Shown here piece by piece: positions 62,899 to 64,000 of a stretch of 64,000 bases of DNA. The notes under the pieces were generated by a model. It saw nothing but the letters and a program-made list of their open reading frames with translations, made no database searches and was not told where the DNA came from. Source of the stretch: Chlorokybus atmophyticus. Taxonomy: Eukaryota > Streptophyta > Chlorokybophyceae > Chlorokybales > Chlorokybaceae. The position numbers and the translations under genes are program-made. Each line of letters opens with the position of its first letter. The first letter of the stretch is position 1. Location of the stretch: contig RHPI01001327.1 of assembly GCA_009103225.1 (NCBI GenBank), forward strand, positions 70,722 to 134,721, written 5' to 3'.

Positions 62899-64000
62899 CC
62901 TAGCAGCCAAACGCAACAGCGTGTGAGCATCAAAACACTGCTCACTTCAGCCTTGTTTGTCATGCAAAAGCTCCATGCATGTTGCTTACAAGAGGTTGTA
63001 GGAGCCGCTTGCAAGAGACATGCATGCCATCACTCGCATTGCAAGCAACTGCAGGTCGCCGAGCAATGGCCGAGCCGGGAACCAGCACCACGTCCTTGAA
63101 GCATTACCTCACTGGCTGCACGTGCGCCATTGCTCTCCTGGCTGGTTAGCACCATGCCATGCCAGCCACCCAATGCCGGGGGCGCCACGGCACACCGGAG
63201 CACTACTATCAGCCTCCAATCCGGACGACTAACAGCCCAAGTTCCCCAACAAGCTAGCTAGCAAATGTCATTCCCACAACGTCTCACGCCTGCATTCACA
63301 TTCGGACAACCTCCTCACGCATTGCCCATGCTGCCTCCCTAACCAGCCTCTGCGCACTGCTTGCCTGCCGGCTCACTTCGCCCCAGCCCCGTCAAATGAC
63401 GCAACCACTCTCACACGACAGAACTAGGTCAACCCACAATGCAACCCTGCCGACGCCGACAATGTCGTCCACGCCGCCTCTGCCACCGCCGACCTCCAGC
63501 ATATCTCACACGTGGCTGCAATGCAGGTCCTAAACCCTAAGCCTCAGCCGGGTCCCGCAAGAGATCCCGCCATCTACTTTTTCGATCGATGGCTCAAAAG
63601 TTTCCGCCTCCAAATGGCGCAGCGTTTAGGGTGTTCACTGATCAGGGCCTAACGGTTTTCACGTTTGGGGGTTTCGTGTCACACGTGAGCCGCGACGTGA
63701 CGCAGCGTGCGGTCATGCGAGTAGTGCCCGTTGGCGCTAAAAGACACGCCTGTAACCAAGTATATGCACCATCCTACGACCAAGAGAGCTGATCAGACCC
63801 CCTGGAGCCGATCTGGCCGTCGGTGGCCCGCTTCATCGCTCGGGACGCGGCTTTGCTAGCCTGGCGCAGGGCCTAGCAAAAAGTGAAGTTGCGAAACTGG
63901 TGGCGCGCGTATTGACAGCTTCCAGGTTTGAGAGTCTGGCAAAAAGTCCTAGGTCGAGTTATGGTATTCCGACAAGAAGTATGTTTTAGAACGAAGGCTG
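62899..64000. other. Upstream region of the surface-protein gene; right window edge
   Basis: Contains a telo-box at 63532. An open frame of 67 codons at 63589-63792 has no recognisable domain. No further gene could be supported before the window ends. Confidence 0.5.
63532..63540 (+). promoter_or_regulatory. Telo-box AAACCCTAA
   Basis: AAACCCTAA on the plus strand, 49 bp before the 67-codon frame at 63589 and about 630 bp upstream of the surface-protein gene. Which gene it serves is unclear. Confidence 0.35.

Overview
The window looks like nuclear DNA of a green alga (Viridiplantae). Its genes carry many short GT-AG introns of roughly 75-150 bp. Several encode proteins with plastid-type leaders: an FtsH protease, bacterial-type Ala- and Trp-tRNA synthetases and phosphoserine phosphatase. 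AAACCCTAA telo-boxes sit in several promoters, as in plants, and one gene encodes a proline-rich cell-surface protein of algal style. I cannot name the species. A chlorophyte or a charophyte would fit.

Host gene block 1 is 1-24.6 kb. It holds phosphoserine phosphatase (-, cut by the window edge) head to head with an organellar TrpRS (+). Next is a thylakoid-type FtsH (-) head to head with a 13-exon organellar AlaRS (+). A broken last exon of SAR1 (-) follows. Then comes the ribosome-biogenesis GTPase BMS1 (+), whose front part is interrupted by a DnaJ fragment and an N at 15150. An unidentified gene end (-) and a PP2-A10-like membrane protein (-) close the block.

A nest of mobile DNA fills 25.8-55.7 kb. 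An old Ty3/Gypsy element (A, -) was split by a second Ty3 chromovirus (B, -). B has about 330-bp LTRs at 28315-28634 and 51998-52330, a tRNA-Met-like primer site, a purine tract, a chromodomain and a 5-bp target duplication CTTGC. B is itself split by a palindrome-rich inverted-repeat element (32280-35420) and by a block of about 15 kb. That block carries another palindrome element and a plus-strand Ty3 element (C, about 40.7-50.9 kb).

Element C is the main find. Its coding order is gag (two zinc knuckles), a long unknown region, aspartic protease, C5-cytosine DNA methyltransferase, reverse transcriptase, RNase H, integrase and a PHD finger. Retrotransposons that captured DNA methyltransferases are known from dinoflagellates and charophyte algae. 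The union of a methylation writer with a histone-reader module in one polyprotein deserves attention. This copy is dead, with several frameshifts, nonsense codons and an RT active site YIDN instead of YIDD.

The right end, 55.7-64 kb, has retroelement scraps, a third palindrome element carrying a pogo-like MITE, a 24-bp perfect hairpin, and an 8-exon gene (-) for a secreted/transmembrane Cys-rich, Pro-rich protein. All exon models were made by reading frames and splice signals only. Models said to close end in frame by arithmetic.
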